From: Spinacia oleracea
Taxonomy: Eukaryota > Streptophyta > Magnoliopsida > Caryophyllales > Amaranthaceae
Assembly (NCBI RefSeq): GCF_020520425.1
Contig: NC_079491.1
Span: 31,983,449 to 32,047,448 of the forward strand
Length of the DNA: 64,000 nt
Direction: 5' to 3'
Positions 11,113 through 21,256 of the stretch are shown piece by piece. The notes beneath the pieces are model-generated. The model saw only the letters and a list, made by a program, of their open reading frames with translations. It had not been told where the DNA came from and made no database searches. Positions within the stretch are counted from its first letter, which is position 1, and every line of letters begins with the position of its first letter. Both the position numbers and the translations under genes were made by a program.

Positions 11113-12569
11113 TGTAGACACCTACTTTTGTCCCCATTCCCGAAAGGGAAGGTTCGATGATGAGAACATAAATCTCCACTTGACAACGCATCTCCTATAA
11201 AATAACGAATCTCAATCACCCTTTTCATTTCACCCGAAACCTGCTATTCATGGAAACCTGTTAAAAATAGTAACTGCCGTAATGGGTAGTTGTTAAAAGT
11301 GGCAAGTCATAAAAGATAGAAACCTGTCAGAATTAGGTGTTGCACTCCAACATAAATCCTAAATGAGATAGAAGTTGCGAGAGAATCCTATTCCTAATAC
11401 GATTCGAAAACAAGAGTTACGTATTAAATTAAAATCCTAACGACCCTAGAGTTTGTAACGGGCCCAGACGCATCCCGTCATAAAATTAATACGCCACTAA
11501 AAGACTCGATTAAGTCTCATACACTCCGGATTCTAAGAGTCCGAATCTGACAAAGAAACGGCCCAGACCCTATTTTCAACGCCTGGCTCTGGGCGCCGAA
11601 ATCTTCGGCGCCCAGCCCTGGGTGCTGAAATTACCTGGGACGTGTTCTTTCCTAATTCCTCGTGGATTAGAGTTCTACAATTCTATCTTTCCACGAACTC
11701 TTTTTCTATAAATATAGCCCCAAGTTCGACGTGAAAAGGACACACACAGACACAATTCATATTCTGAGTATTGACTCCAACCCCCAAGCCTAAGCCTCAC
11801 GCTGCGAAATGATCACGCGTTCTGTCGCAATCGATCCAAAAATCGAACAGAACGTATCCTGTCCCGTAACTTGAGATTCGTTAAATAAAAGGAGAAATAT
11901 CAAAGTCAAAGTGGTTAGTTTTCTGAGAACCGTGACGCACCTCTAAAGGGTACGTCGTAATGTGCCCCCTTCGCATGATTTAATTGCTTTCCTCGCCCTA
12001 TTATGAACTGTTAAACTAATCAAATCTGATTGTTCTATCACGCATAATAAAATAATATGTTGGGAAATTGGATTATCATGTTAGGTCCCTTAAAACAATC
12101 TAAATCAGATAATCGCGATCGATCTAGTATTACATGTTGCATATTGTTAAAATCAACTCAGATTAGTTTAATAGTTAACGCATGCCCCTTCAATTATTTA
12201 TGCTGAGCTAGTAAGGATATCCTGCCTCTAGAGTTATCGAAGAGCGAGTACTCATCTCGGTAGTTACAGTCCCCCAAACCCTCAATCTCTACCTTGCGGG
12301 TGTATGTTGAGAGATCCCCACACCAGGGATCACAAGGGAACCTACGGCCGTCGTGGTCAAACATAATTGCACTCCCTTTATGTCACGATAACCGGGTTTT
12401 GTCAGTTTTTCTCATTGTCGTTAAAAACTGAATGGCGACTCCTATATTACTAGTCAATTGGGTGTAAACTCACAGGAAATCCAATTACACTTGATTTGAC
12501 AAAAAGAAACGTCACACCCACGAGGGACAAGGTCACGCATTACCCTCGTGCTTTTTCGACCCCCTCACA
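11113..12569 (+). repeat. 3' LTR of the non-autonomous element
   Basis: Near-identical to 1796-3253 and directly followed by the AAGGA duplication (12570-12574). Contains the fifth double hairpin and its own TATA box. Confidence 0.9.
11573..11630 (+). repeat. Double GGCGCC hairpin, copy 5 (3' LTR)
   Basis: Same as copy 1 apart from one change in the last stem (GGGTGCTG instead of GGGCGCTG). Confidence 0.7.
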
Positions 12570-12574
12570 AAGGA

Positions 12575-13194
12575 TACGTTTTGTAATATTATGTACAAGT
12601 ATATATATTTATTTCAGGTATTATTTTCAAAAGCTTGGTGATATAAATACTCACCTAGTGCATACAAGTGAAGATTTGAAAATCAAGTCAAAATGTGGAG
12701 AATCAACTTTGAAGGAGCTTCATATTGCTACATTTGAAAAGTTATCAACACTTTAGATTCATTAAACTAGAAGATCTCAAGTGATGTATTTATCAGGGGG
12801 AGAAAATACGCGTTGCACTCTTTTTCCCTTAACCATGGTTTTGTCCCATTGGGTTTTCATGGTAAGGTTTTTAACGAGGCAACATACCAAGCGTATTATG
12901 ATGAGTGTTGTACTCTTTTCCTTCACTAGGTTTTTTTATCCCACAGGGTTTTCCTAGAATAGGTTTTTAATGAGGCATCATCTCATGTATATTACAAGGT
13001 CATTATATTATTTTAGATAATGGACATCCAAGGGGGAGTGTTATAAATATATTGTATTGTGGATGCTCATTATACCCTTGACATCCTTATCCTATATAAT
13101 GTACGTATGTGTACATATTATGTTAATGAGAATAAGATCATAACCGTCGGAATCTCTCTTCCCCTCTCTCCCTTTTCTCCCTAATTTCATAACA
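12575..13194 (+). mobile_element. Ty1/copia element, 3' end with 3' LTR
   Basis: Continues the copia relic interrupted at 1795. A short frame ending around 12754 reads like the last residues of copia RNase H (..ATFEKL..). It is followed by a GGGGGAG motif and two imperfect copies of a long 3' untranslated motif (..CTCTTTTCC..GGTTTT..CCCA..GGGTTTTC..), typical of copia tails. A polypurine tract (AAGGGGGAG, 13030-13038) and a short LTR complete the end. The coding part is full of stops. Confidence 0.75.
13039..13194 (+). repeat. Copia 3' LTR, 156 bp
   Basis: Starts TGTTATAAATAT directly after the polypurine tract and ends TTCATAACA, giving TGTTA/TAACA inverted ends. The 5' partner is not in the window. 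Confidence 0.75.
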
Positions 13195-13196
13195 CT

Positions 13197-13335
13197 AAAT
13201 AAATAATAAATGATAAATAATAAATTATAGTAATTAATAATAAATAATTATTTATATATAATAATAATATAAATATAAATAATAAGTAATATAATAATAT
13301 AAATATTATTATTATTATTATTATTATTATTTATT
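13197..13335. repeat. AT-rich microsatellite (TAA/TTA)n
   Basis: Nearly pure A/T with runs of ATAATA and ATTATT. No coding content. Confidence 0.8.
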
Positions 13336-13459
13336 AATAATAAACAAATTACATAAAGTTGGATGGGAGTCTAGAAACAAGTTGCGTTCCCACCCCTTTT
13401 AAATACAAAAACTCAATCTATGAAATATAAATGCACCTCTCTTAACATTGTTAGAATGA

Positions 13460-14514
13460 CTAATAGAAAAAAGACTTGATACGTGAAAGTGCATCCAAAG
13501 CCTCCTTATCTAATTCACCGAACGTAGAGAAAGCAAATGGGATGTATTTGTATTCGTTGTCCTCACATTTGGACGCATACTTCTTCTTTTTCTTCTCCAC
13601 AACATTGTGTAAGGCCACCCCAAGAGCCCAAGAACTCACGCCCAGACTAACAAAGGGTGAGATGTCGGTCACGTCTAACCTCAAGTCTTATATGTGACCA
13701 ACCACACCATCAACTTGATGGTGCAGCATGTTCACACTTATAAATAAGCCCAACGCATTTAAAGCCCGGCCAATAAAGTAACATCAGCACAGAAAATAAA
13801 GTAACGTCGGCGTAGAAAATAAAGTAACATCAGTATATACAAAGAACCTCTAACATGAAATTGAAAAAAAAAATGCAACAAACAAGAAAAATAACAGCGA
13901 ATACAATGTATAAGTAACATCAGCATAGAAAGTCAAGTAACACCAATCTATACAAGAAACCTTTAACATGAAATTGAAAAAACTGCAATAACTAAAAGTA
14001 ACACCAGCATAAAAAGTCAAGTAACAACAGTCTATATAAGGAACCTCGAACATGAAATTCAAGAAATTGTAGTAAAATAAGAAAATAACAGCGAATACGA
14101 CGTATAAGTAACATCATCATAGAAAGTCAAGTAACATCGGTTCGCTAGTTTTTCCTAGTTTTCGTGGAGCTAGAAAAAACCAGGAACCTATAACATGAAG
14201 CTGCAATCAAACAAGAAAAGTAACAACGAATACAATGTATAAGTAACACCAACATAGAAAATCAAGTAACACCTGTCAATAACTTTCTCCTTATTAGATG
14301 CGCGTCACACCATCAAGTTGATGGTGTGGCTAGTCACACAGCAGACGTGTTGCTTATCCAAACATGCATCTTTACCATGGAACCAATTAAATAGTAAAAG
14401 GTTTGCAGGTCTTAGATCCTTCCTAGCCTCTGAGAGGAAAACCGTTGGAGCCTCCTTACGCACCACGATCCCAACTTTGGAGCAAATATCAACAAGAATA
14501 TCACACACCATCAT
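13460..14514 (-). pseudogene. Reverse-transcriptase-like protein relic, split by an insertion
   Basis: Two minus-strand fragments belong to one protein. The upstream piece (14514 to about 14350) contains CSKVGIVVRKEAP, DLRPANLLLFNW and HGKDACLD. The downstream piece (about 13675 to 13460) continues with LDVTDISPFV, KYIPFAFSTFGELDKEAL and LSRIKSF. This order matches the tail of a plant protein family often annotated as putative reverse transcriptase, recalled from memory and not searched. The two pieces are separated by about 650 bp of palindrome-ended repeat, and the codons for Leu-Asp appear on both sides of it. Neither piece has a full domain. Confidence 0.45.
13694..14340. mobile_element. 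Palindrome-ended insertion with AGTAAC-rich tandem interior
   Basis: The ends are inverted copies, TGTGACCAACCACACCATCA at the left and its near-complement at the right. Each end contains the perfect palindrome CACCATCAACTTGATGGTG or its complement. The interior is a degenerate tandem repeat of roughly 110-120 bp built on AAGTAACA(T/C)C, AGAAA(A/G)TCAAG and AACATGAAATTGAA. It splits the RT-like relic. A clear target duplication was not found; diverged copies of TTRGAY flank it. Confidence 0.55.
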
Positions 14515-14711
14515 TATTATTATTAATTGAATTGAACTGAAATGAACTGAACTGAAATGAATGCTCCTGAAGTTAATTGCACTGAACTAAAACTAAAATT
14601 AAGCCAAAAAGGACAGGGCCTTAGTCACGGACGTTACAGCACGAGACAACCGTAACATGAACCTACACAACCCGACACATAAACCTACATGTCCCGACAC
14701 GTGACCACCTC

Positions 14712-17279
14712 CAACGCGTGGATGGTGCAGGGGTCTGCACGTAGATCTACGTGCACCTGCACCAAAACGCAAAAACATTAAAAGAAAGCGCAAAAAACAA
14801 AAAAATGAAAAAGAACATAAAAAACTAAACAGAAAGAACTAGAGTAAACAAAAAGAACATTAACTAAACCTGAAAAGAACACTAATGTCAAAAAACTAAA
14901 GAAAATATACAAAAATGAAAATAACATATTATCTCTCCTGATAAGTGATAACTATAAAAAGAACAACTATTTTTCAAAAAGAACATCGTGTGAAAAATGC
15001 AACAGAAAAACAAAAAAAAACATATTATCGATAATATTATTAAATATTAAAAAACTGTAAAAAAGTTAAAGAACACAAAATAATTAAAAAAAGAACAACA
15101 ACTTTTTTACAAAACACAAAGACCAGAATCAAAAGAAAAATAAAATAACAAAAACTAAAAAAAAACGACAACAAAAAAAGAAAAAAGGAACAGAACACAT
15201 GAAAAAGAACAACATTTTCTTTTTCCTTATCAAACAAAAGAACATAATGAAAGAGACGAAAAGAACAACAACTCTATGTTCTTTTATTAGTTGTATTTGT
15301 TCTTTTCAAACCAATTAATGTTCTAATTAAAAAGACGAAAACGACGATATTTTGATGCACTTAAAACTAGATCTATATTTTTATTTAAATGTATTTTTGT
15401 TTTTATCCCACACATCAGATCTATGTTCTTTTATTAAGTGTTATTTGTTCTATTCAAACGATTTTATGTTCTAATTAAAAAGACAAAACGACGATTTTTT
15501 GATGCAATTAAAACTAAATCTATATTTTTTTCAAAAGTATTTTTGTTCTTTTACCACGAATCAGACTATGTTCTTTTTTAAGTGGTATTTGTTCTTTTCA
15601 AACCATTATATGTTCTTTTTTAACAATCTATGTACGTTGATATAAAAGAAAAAACTATGTTGATTTAAAAGAACAAACTATGTTGATGACACAGTAAAAG
15701 TAAAGTTGTGAAAAAGAACATAACAATCTGAAAAGAACATTAGAGAAAAAAACAAGGAAACGTACCTTAAACACTTGATCAACATTTATCAGGAGATCAA
15801 CATTAAACTAGTATTTTTCTTAATTCACTCATTTTCAACAAACAAGAAACATTCAGAAGGAATTTTAGAGAGAGAATAAGGAGAAAATGTATTTTTTACT
15901 CTTTCATTCACCATCTCACTCTTTCTCTCTCAAAAAATCTCTCTTATGTTGAGAGAATATAAATCCTCTCTTCTCTCTCTCTCTCTCTAAAATGTATTTC
16001 TAAAATGACTAATGGTTATGACTCATAAGTACAATTATTATATATACAGTTGCTGAAAAATAGAAAATGAACAAATAGGAAGTAGAATCAAAGAATTGAA
16101 GAACAGAGAAGGAGAAAAGAAAAATTGTTAAAGAGTGCATAATGAGAACCGTGCACGTGTTTTTATTTTGTTCTTTTAACAGCTTATTATAAAAAGAACA
16201 AATGAAAAGTTTTAAAGAACAAATATAGAGACCAAAAGAACAAGGCAAGTACTTTGTCCCACAATAACATATGATTCGGAATCATCATTTTCATCATCCT
16301 GTTATGAATTATCAAGCACATTATTCATAATATCTGAAAAAATAATAGGTTAATATGTATAAAAACAAGAAAAAGAACGCAATCAAAAGAACAAAGGATA
16401 AATAAAAGGCAACAAGAAAAATAACACAATAAAATAAAAAGAACAAGTTATGAAATGCAAATGAAATTGAAAATAATAGAAAAGAAGAACACAATAAAAT
16501 AAAAGAACAAATTATGAAACGCAAATGGTCTATTTTTCTACTATAATGTTCTTTTAATACAAGCATAATGTAACTGTTCTTTTCATTCGAGCATATGTTC
16601 TTTTAATACGTAAAACTGTTCTTTTCTGGAAAAAAACGTAATTACATAATCAAAATCTTCAAAATCAACGATTTCAACGAAATCAGTGTGTTATTACATA
16701 ATTTGATTCATTAAAATCATCAAATTCATCAAAACACGATTATTACAAAATCAAAATCATCAAAATAGTCAAAATCATCAAAAACACAACTATTACAAAA
16801 TCAAAATCAAAATCATCAAAACATGCCCTTTGTTATTACAAAATTGAAAAATTACCTTCCAAAATCTGATTATCAGCTGTAGAATTCAGATTTGAAGAAG
16901 AAGAATCAATTTAATTTGATGTTGAAGCAGAAAAATTAACGAATTTTTGGGAATTTTCATGAATTTCTCTCTCTAAAACCCATTTTAGAAAACCTAGTTT
17001 GCACTTTCTCTCTCCTCTTCACAGTTTGAATTCAAAACATAAAACCCAGAAGAATATATATCGCAAAAATAACACAAATCTAATAAAAGCGCGATAAGCA
17101 TAACTGAAAAGAACAGAGCCTTTAATGTTCTTTTGTTTAGGGGAATTGTTCTTTTGTTCAAGGATATTGTTCTTTTTTCTGGGAATTTACTGAAAACACG
17201 CGTTTTGTGTTAAATGTTGGTCGTTTTAATCCCGGTGCACCTAGAGCTACGTGCACACGCCTGCACCATCCAACTTGCG
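14712..17279. mobile_element. Mutator-like non-autonomous element saturated with AAAGAAC
   Basis: GACCACCTC occurs directly at both ends (14703-14711 and 17280-17288), a perfect 9-bp target duplication as expected for Mutator-like elements. The terminal inverted repeats share TGGATGGTGCAGG and end in hairpins; the left one contains the perfect 20-bp palindrome TGCACGTAGATCTACGTGCA. The 2.5-kb A/T-rich interior holds dozens of AAAGAAC or GTTCTTT words whose strand switches in blocks, and a unit of about 145 bp repeated near 15268-15620. There is no transposase frame. Confidence 0.65.
15268..15625 (+). repeat. Degenerate tandem repeat, about 145-bp unit
   Basis: CTATGTTCTTTTATTA..TTTGTTCTTTTCAAAC..ATGTTCTAATTAAAAAGACG..GACGA..TTTTTGATGCA..AAACTA recurs about 2.5 times. 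Confidence 0.65.
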
Positions 17280-17429
17280 GACCACCTCGGCCTCAAAATA
17301 ACCCCAAAATTTACCTAATGTTAAAATCGTCTTTTAGTGAAAAGGAAAAGTATGAACTATGAAGCCACCAATCGACGAGCAGAGAGTTTGGTAGAGTCAA
17401 AGAATATGAATGATTCACGCACGAACTCC

Positions 17430-17439
17430 TATAAAAATC
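17430..17439 (+). promoter_or_regulatory. TATA box of the cytochrome b5 reductase gene
   Basis: TATAAAAATC, 160 bp before the start codon, followed by a pyrimidine-rich leader (CTCTTTCTCTCTCC). Transcription would start near 17465. The AAAGAAC-rich element ends only about 150 bp upstream. Confidence 0.55.
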
Positions 17440-17589
17440 ACCCACCATTTCACAATTCCACCATTTTTGCCGAGCTCAATCAAGCCCTCTTTCTCTCTCC
17501 TCTTTCTTACTCCACCCGAAATACACAGTGATTGACCAATAGTCAAAGACTCAAAGGAGAGAGAGAGGAAGGGGATTGACCATTAAGCC

Positions 17590-20500
17590 ATGGATAACTT
17601 GCAGTCTCACAAGAAGGAGATGGTGGGCATTGCAGTTGCTGTTGCTGCCATTGGTGTTGGCACTGCCTATTATTTATATCTTTCCAAAAATACCAAATCC
17701 AAACGTATTCATCTCTCTCTATCTTTTTGTTTTAATTTTTGGGTTCTTTGTATTAGTATTTAGATGATTTTGTTGATGTTTTTTCTGTTTAATTTGCAGT
17801 TATTGTTCAGTTATTAATTCTGTGTTTCTGTTAGATTCTGTTTATAATATTGTAGGTTTTATAATACGAAAATATTGAATTTTGAAAAAAAGAATATAAA
17901 ATTCTAGGCATAAACAATTCTGGGAATCTGGGTTACTCAGATATGGACTGGAATATGAATATGAATTTGTTAATGATAAGAAGAGGTGGGTACTTTGACT
18001 AAAGATTCTAGGGATATTTGAATCAAAATATAATACTATATATGTGAGGTTTGGAATCTTGAAATTCTGGTTGCTCTTGAGAAACTAAGAGATTTAATGC
18101 TTGAGTACTGGCACTATGAAATCTATTGGCATTTGTATAACCAGTTGATATGATTGAGATTAAAGAGGTTTCGGTGATGGGGAATAGAAATAGGGTTGAT
18201 GTCGTAAGTTGTAGTTGGCCTGCAAATGGTCTGTAATGCTTTATCAGGCTCTCTTTCAATAACAATGTCAAATTCTTGATCCCGAACAGCTGACCAGGCT
18301 CTCTTCTCTGAATTGTTTTTTCTGATGTTAAAGTTGAGTTTTTTTTATTAGTGACATTGTAAGACCAGTTTAAGTTGTACTAGTCACTTGATGGAGGTCG
18401 CGGGGTTTTCATTTGATTTGTCATTGTGATCCTTTTTATGTTCAAAACTTCAAATTCAACTTCCATTTCATTGGGGTCTCTTGGATTGGTAGGTTGCTTG
18501 GACCCTGAAACGTTCAAGGAATTTAAGCTCGTGGAACGGACCGAGCTAAGTCATAATGTTGCGAAGTTTAGATTTGCTCTTCCTACACCAGATTCAGTGT
18601 TGGGTCTTCCAATTGGACAGCATATGAGTTGCAGGTTTGTGGGTTTGCATAGCAGCATTACATGAATATGATGCCTCTACAATTTAACATTCTACATCCT
18701 TTAGATCCTGTGTCTATTTTTGATACTCATCGTTACTGATGCAGAGGAAAAGATGCTAAAGGTGAGGATGTTATGAAAGCTTATACACCTACAACGTTGG
18801 ATTCTGATGTAGGGTATTTTGAGTTAGTCATAAAGGTATACCATTATACTTGATGCCATAATGTCTCTGTTAGCTCCACTTCTTAGTTTGTGTATCATGT
18901 TGTTTTCATTTGGCTATAAAGTAAATTTTGCAATGATTCTAGATGTATCCACAAGGAAGAATGTCGCACCATTTCCGAGAGATGCGTGAAGGTGATTACC
19001 TGTCTGTCAAGGGGCCCAAGGTTTGTCATTCTTCCTTTAGAATTCCAGATATCTTGTAGATGAATTGGTTTTGCATAACTAATAGGGATAGTATACCGTG
19101 GGAAACTAGGATGAGTGTTTACCATGGATGTGTTTCAGTTACCAATATGATTTTGCTTACCTCTGCAGGGACGTTTTAAGTATCAGCCTGGAAAAGTTAG
19201 AGCTTTTGGTATGATTGCTGGAGGTACAGGAATTACTCCAATGTTTCAGGTCAGTCAATGTGGTGTAAAATATATGAATTTTTTATATGACCTGCTTTTC
19301 ATACTCAGGATGATCAAATGAGGCCTGGTTTCATTATCTGTTTGCCATTTTGTTAGGTCGCTAGAGCCATATTAGAGAATTCAAGTGATAAGACCAAAGT
19401 TCATTTAATTTATGCAAATGTCACATATGATGATATTCTTTTAAAGGTAATTCCAACTTTCATATGTTTTTCTATAGTTTTATTACTCACTCTCATGGTT
19501 ATTGCTTTGCTTTTACCCAATCTCTATTAGTGTCATACAGCCTGCCATATAATGTGTGATTGCTAGAGTTTTCAGCTCAAGCCACTGCTTCTATGACAGC
19601 TTGGATTTCTGTTTTGCAGGAAGAGCTAGATAGTTTTGCCCACAAGTTTCCAGATCAGTTTTCCATTTACTATGTCCTGAATGAGGTATTAGATTTTATT
19701 CATTTGATCTTGGTGAAGTTTTGCCAGCTTATCTTAAGTAAATGGAAGACAAGAAATTTTTTCTGCAAACTTTCTTCGCACTAAATGAGCCCTCTTTTAG
19801 ACCTGGACATTACTGCTTGATTGTTGACTGATAATGTAATAGCAAGCTGTTGATTATTTTTCTAGAATCACAATGTTTAGTTTTGGTTACTCCACATATT
19901 TTAGTTTTAGGCTATGGTATGTTGACTTCATTTGTCAGGCAGAGTTGGTTCAAGCATGCGTAAGATCTAGCCAGTGCTTGGTTTCTTGTGATTAGGTTAT
20001 ACAAGAGAATTGATACAGGGACATCGAAAAAGAGTATCAAGCAGTGTCAGTGTCATGCATAGAAGACTACTTAAAATCAAATGTTTAAGATATCAGTATT
20101 AAGCATTGTGAGGGTCGTGTATAGAGACTATAGGCTATGGTTAAAGTGGTCAATTTGCTAGGAATTTCAGGAATCTGAAGAGTTTGTAGTAGTATCAGAT
20201 AACATGCATAGTATACTAATCGAATCTCAGGAGAGTTTAGTATACTGATGAAAAGAAGTCTATCTAGGGTATAGTTAGTACGATACAGTACTTGTTATCT
20301 AGATACTTGATTAATTATCGTCTGTCAAAATCTGAGAGAACTGGGAATGGATTATTGGAGTAAGATACTAGGTTGCTTTGGGGGTGTAAGAGAGCCGCAG
20401 AGGGACTAGTAATTTCCACCTTGTGGAATTCCTGTTTTCTTGTGGACAAGCATAGGCTATCAAACCGGTATGAAAAGTTGTACGAATTCATTGCTGGTGA

Positions 20501-21256
20501 AACAGGGTAGTCAGTTGAAGTTGTTATCCTAGTGATTCATCGGGTAGGTTAGTATATGCGACAACCATTCAGTTTCCATTCTGTCAACTTGTTCCATGTC
20601 TTAACACTTTTGTGTTAACCTTTGCTAAGATGGTAAAAGAGCAGGAAAATCAGACTAATTTCAATGCGGTGAGTAAACCACCATTGACAATTACCATAGT
20701 ATGGACTATGTAGCCATTCACTCATTTGCACCTCACTGAAGCAATCAACAACAGTTATGGCATGCGTAAATATTTACTACAATACTTACATGTAAGAAGG
20801 GCCTGTGGCTCTGTTGTGGCACTGAGCGTGCACTAATCTTTTGAAGTCTTTTCATGGAAGATGTGATTTAAGTTGGCATTTGCATATTGAAACCAAGGAA
20901 TGATATTTCTTAAACAGGAAAGGAAGGGATTTGAGCTTTTCTAATACTTGTATATAAATGTTTTTGTCCTCCTTAGCCACCTAAAGAATGGAGTGGAGGA
21001 GTCGGTTTTGTATCTGCAAAAATGATACAGGATCATTGCCCTGAACCTGCCTCTGATATTCAGGTACACCTTTGCTAATCTTTACTGAATTTGTCCTCTA
21101 ACCTCGTCATATAATCCAAAATTTAAAGACTAACAAATAGTATTAACAATGAATTGTCCTCAGATGTTGAGGTGTGGACCGCCTCCAATGAACAAGGCCA
21201 TGGCTGCTCATCTTGAATCTCTAGGATACACTTCCCAGATGCAATTCCAATTTTAA
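17590..21256 (+). CDS. CBR1: NADH-cytochrome b5 reductase 1, nine exons
   Basis: FAD enzyme that passes electrons from NADH to cytochrome b5 for fatty-acid desaturation and other ER reactions. Exons by GT/AG and phase: 17590-17704, 18493-18634, 18745-18835, 18943-19020, 19169-19249, 19357-19446, 19620-19685, 20977-21063, 21164-21256. They give 280 residues, close to the usual 280-281 for plant CBR1. The N terminus has one membrane anchor ([18 protein letters not shown], about residues 14-31). Then come the FAD-binding region with [11 protein letters not shown] and AYTPTT, the Y-P-Q-G-R-M-S and G-D-Y-L-S-V-K-G-P turn, the [19 protein letters not shown] motif, and the C-terminal C-G-P-P-P-M. 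All hallmark residues are present, so it should be active. Intron 7 is long (1.29 kb). Parts of introns 1 and 7 and exon 8 are copied in the pseudogene at 26.2-27.4 kb. Confidence 0.95.

Larger units (their letters stand above)
1796..12569 (+). mobile_element. Young non-autonomous LTR retrotransposon (LARD-like), 10.8 kb
   Basis: Two LTRs of about 1.46 kb, both beginning TGTAGACACC and ending CCCTCACA, flank a 7.86-kb interior. The interior has a primer-binding site just inside the 5' LTR and a G-rich polypurine tract before the 3' LTR. I find no gag, protease, reverse transcriptase, RNase H or integrase in any frame, so the element must be moved by proteins made elsewhere. Hand comparison of the LTRs gives roughly 14 substitutions and one indel, about 99% identity, so the insertion is recent. 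The interior holds an antisense ECT/YTH gene fragment, repeated double hairpins, several short tandem repeats and a run of small hairpins. The primer site resembles those of Tat/Ogre elements, which suggests but does not prove a Tat-lineage partner. Confidence 0.85.

Noticed and set aside
15040-16566. Phe-rich minus-strand frames around 15.0-16.6 kb
   Set aside because: They are translations of the AAAGAAC-rich A/T sequence and show no domain.
17576-17767. Open frame overlapping the CBR1 start in another phase
   Set aside because: It reads through the first intron; the CBR1 frame is clearly the coding one.
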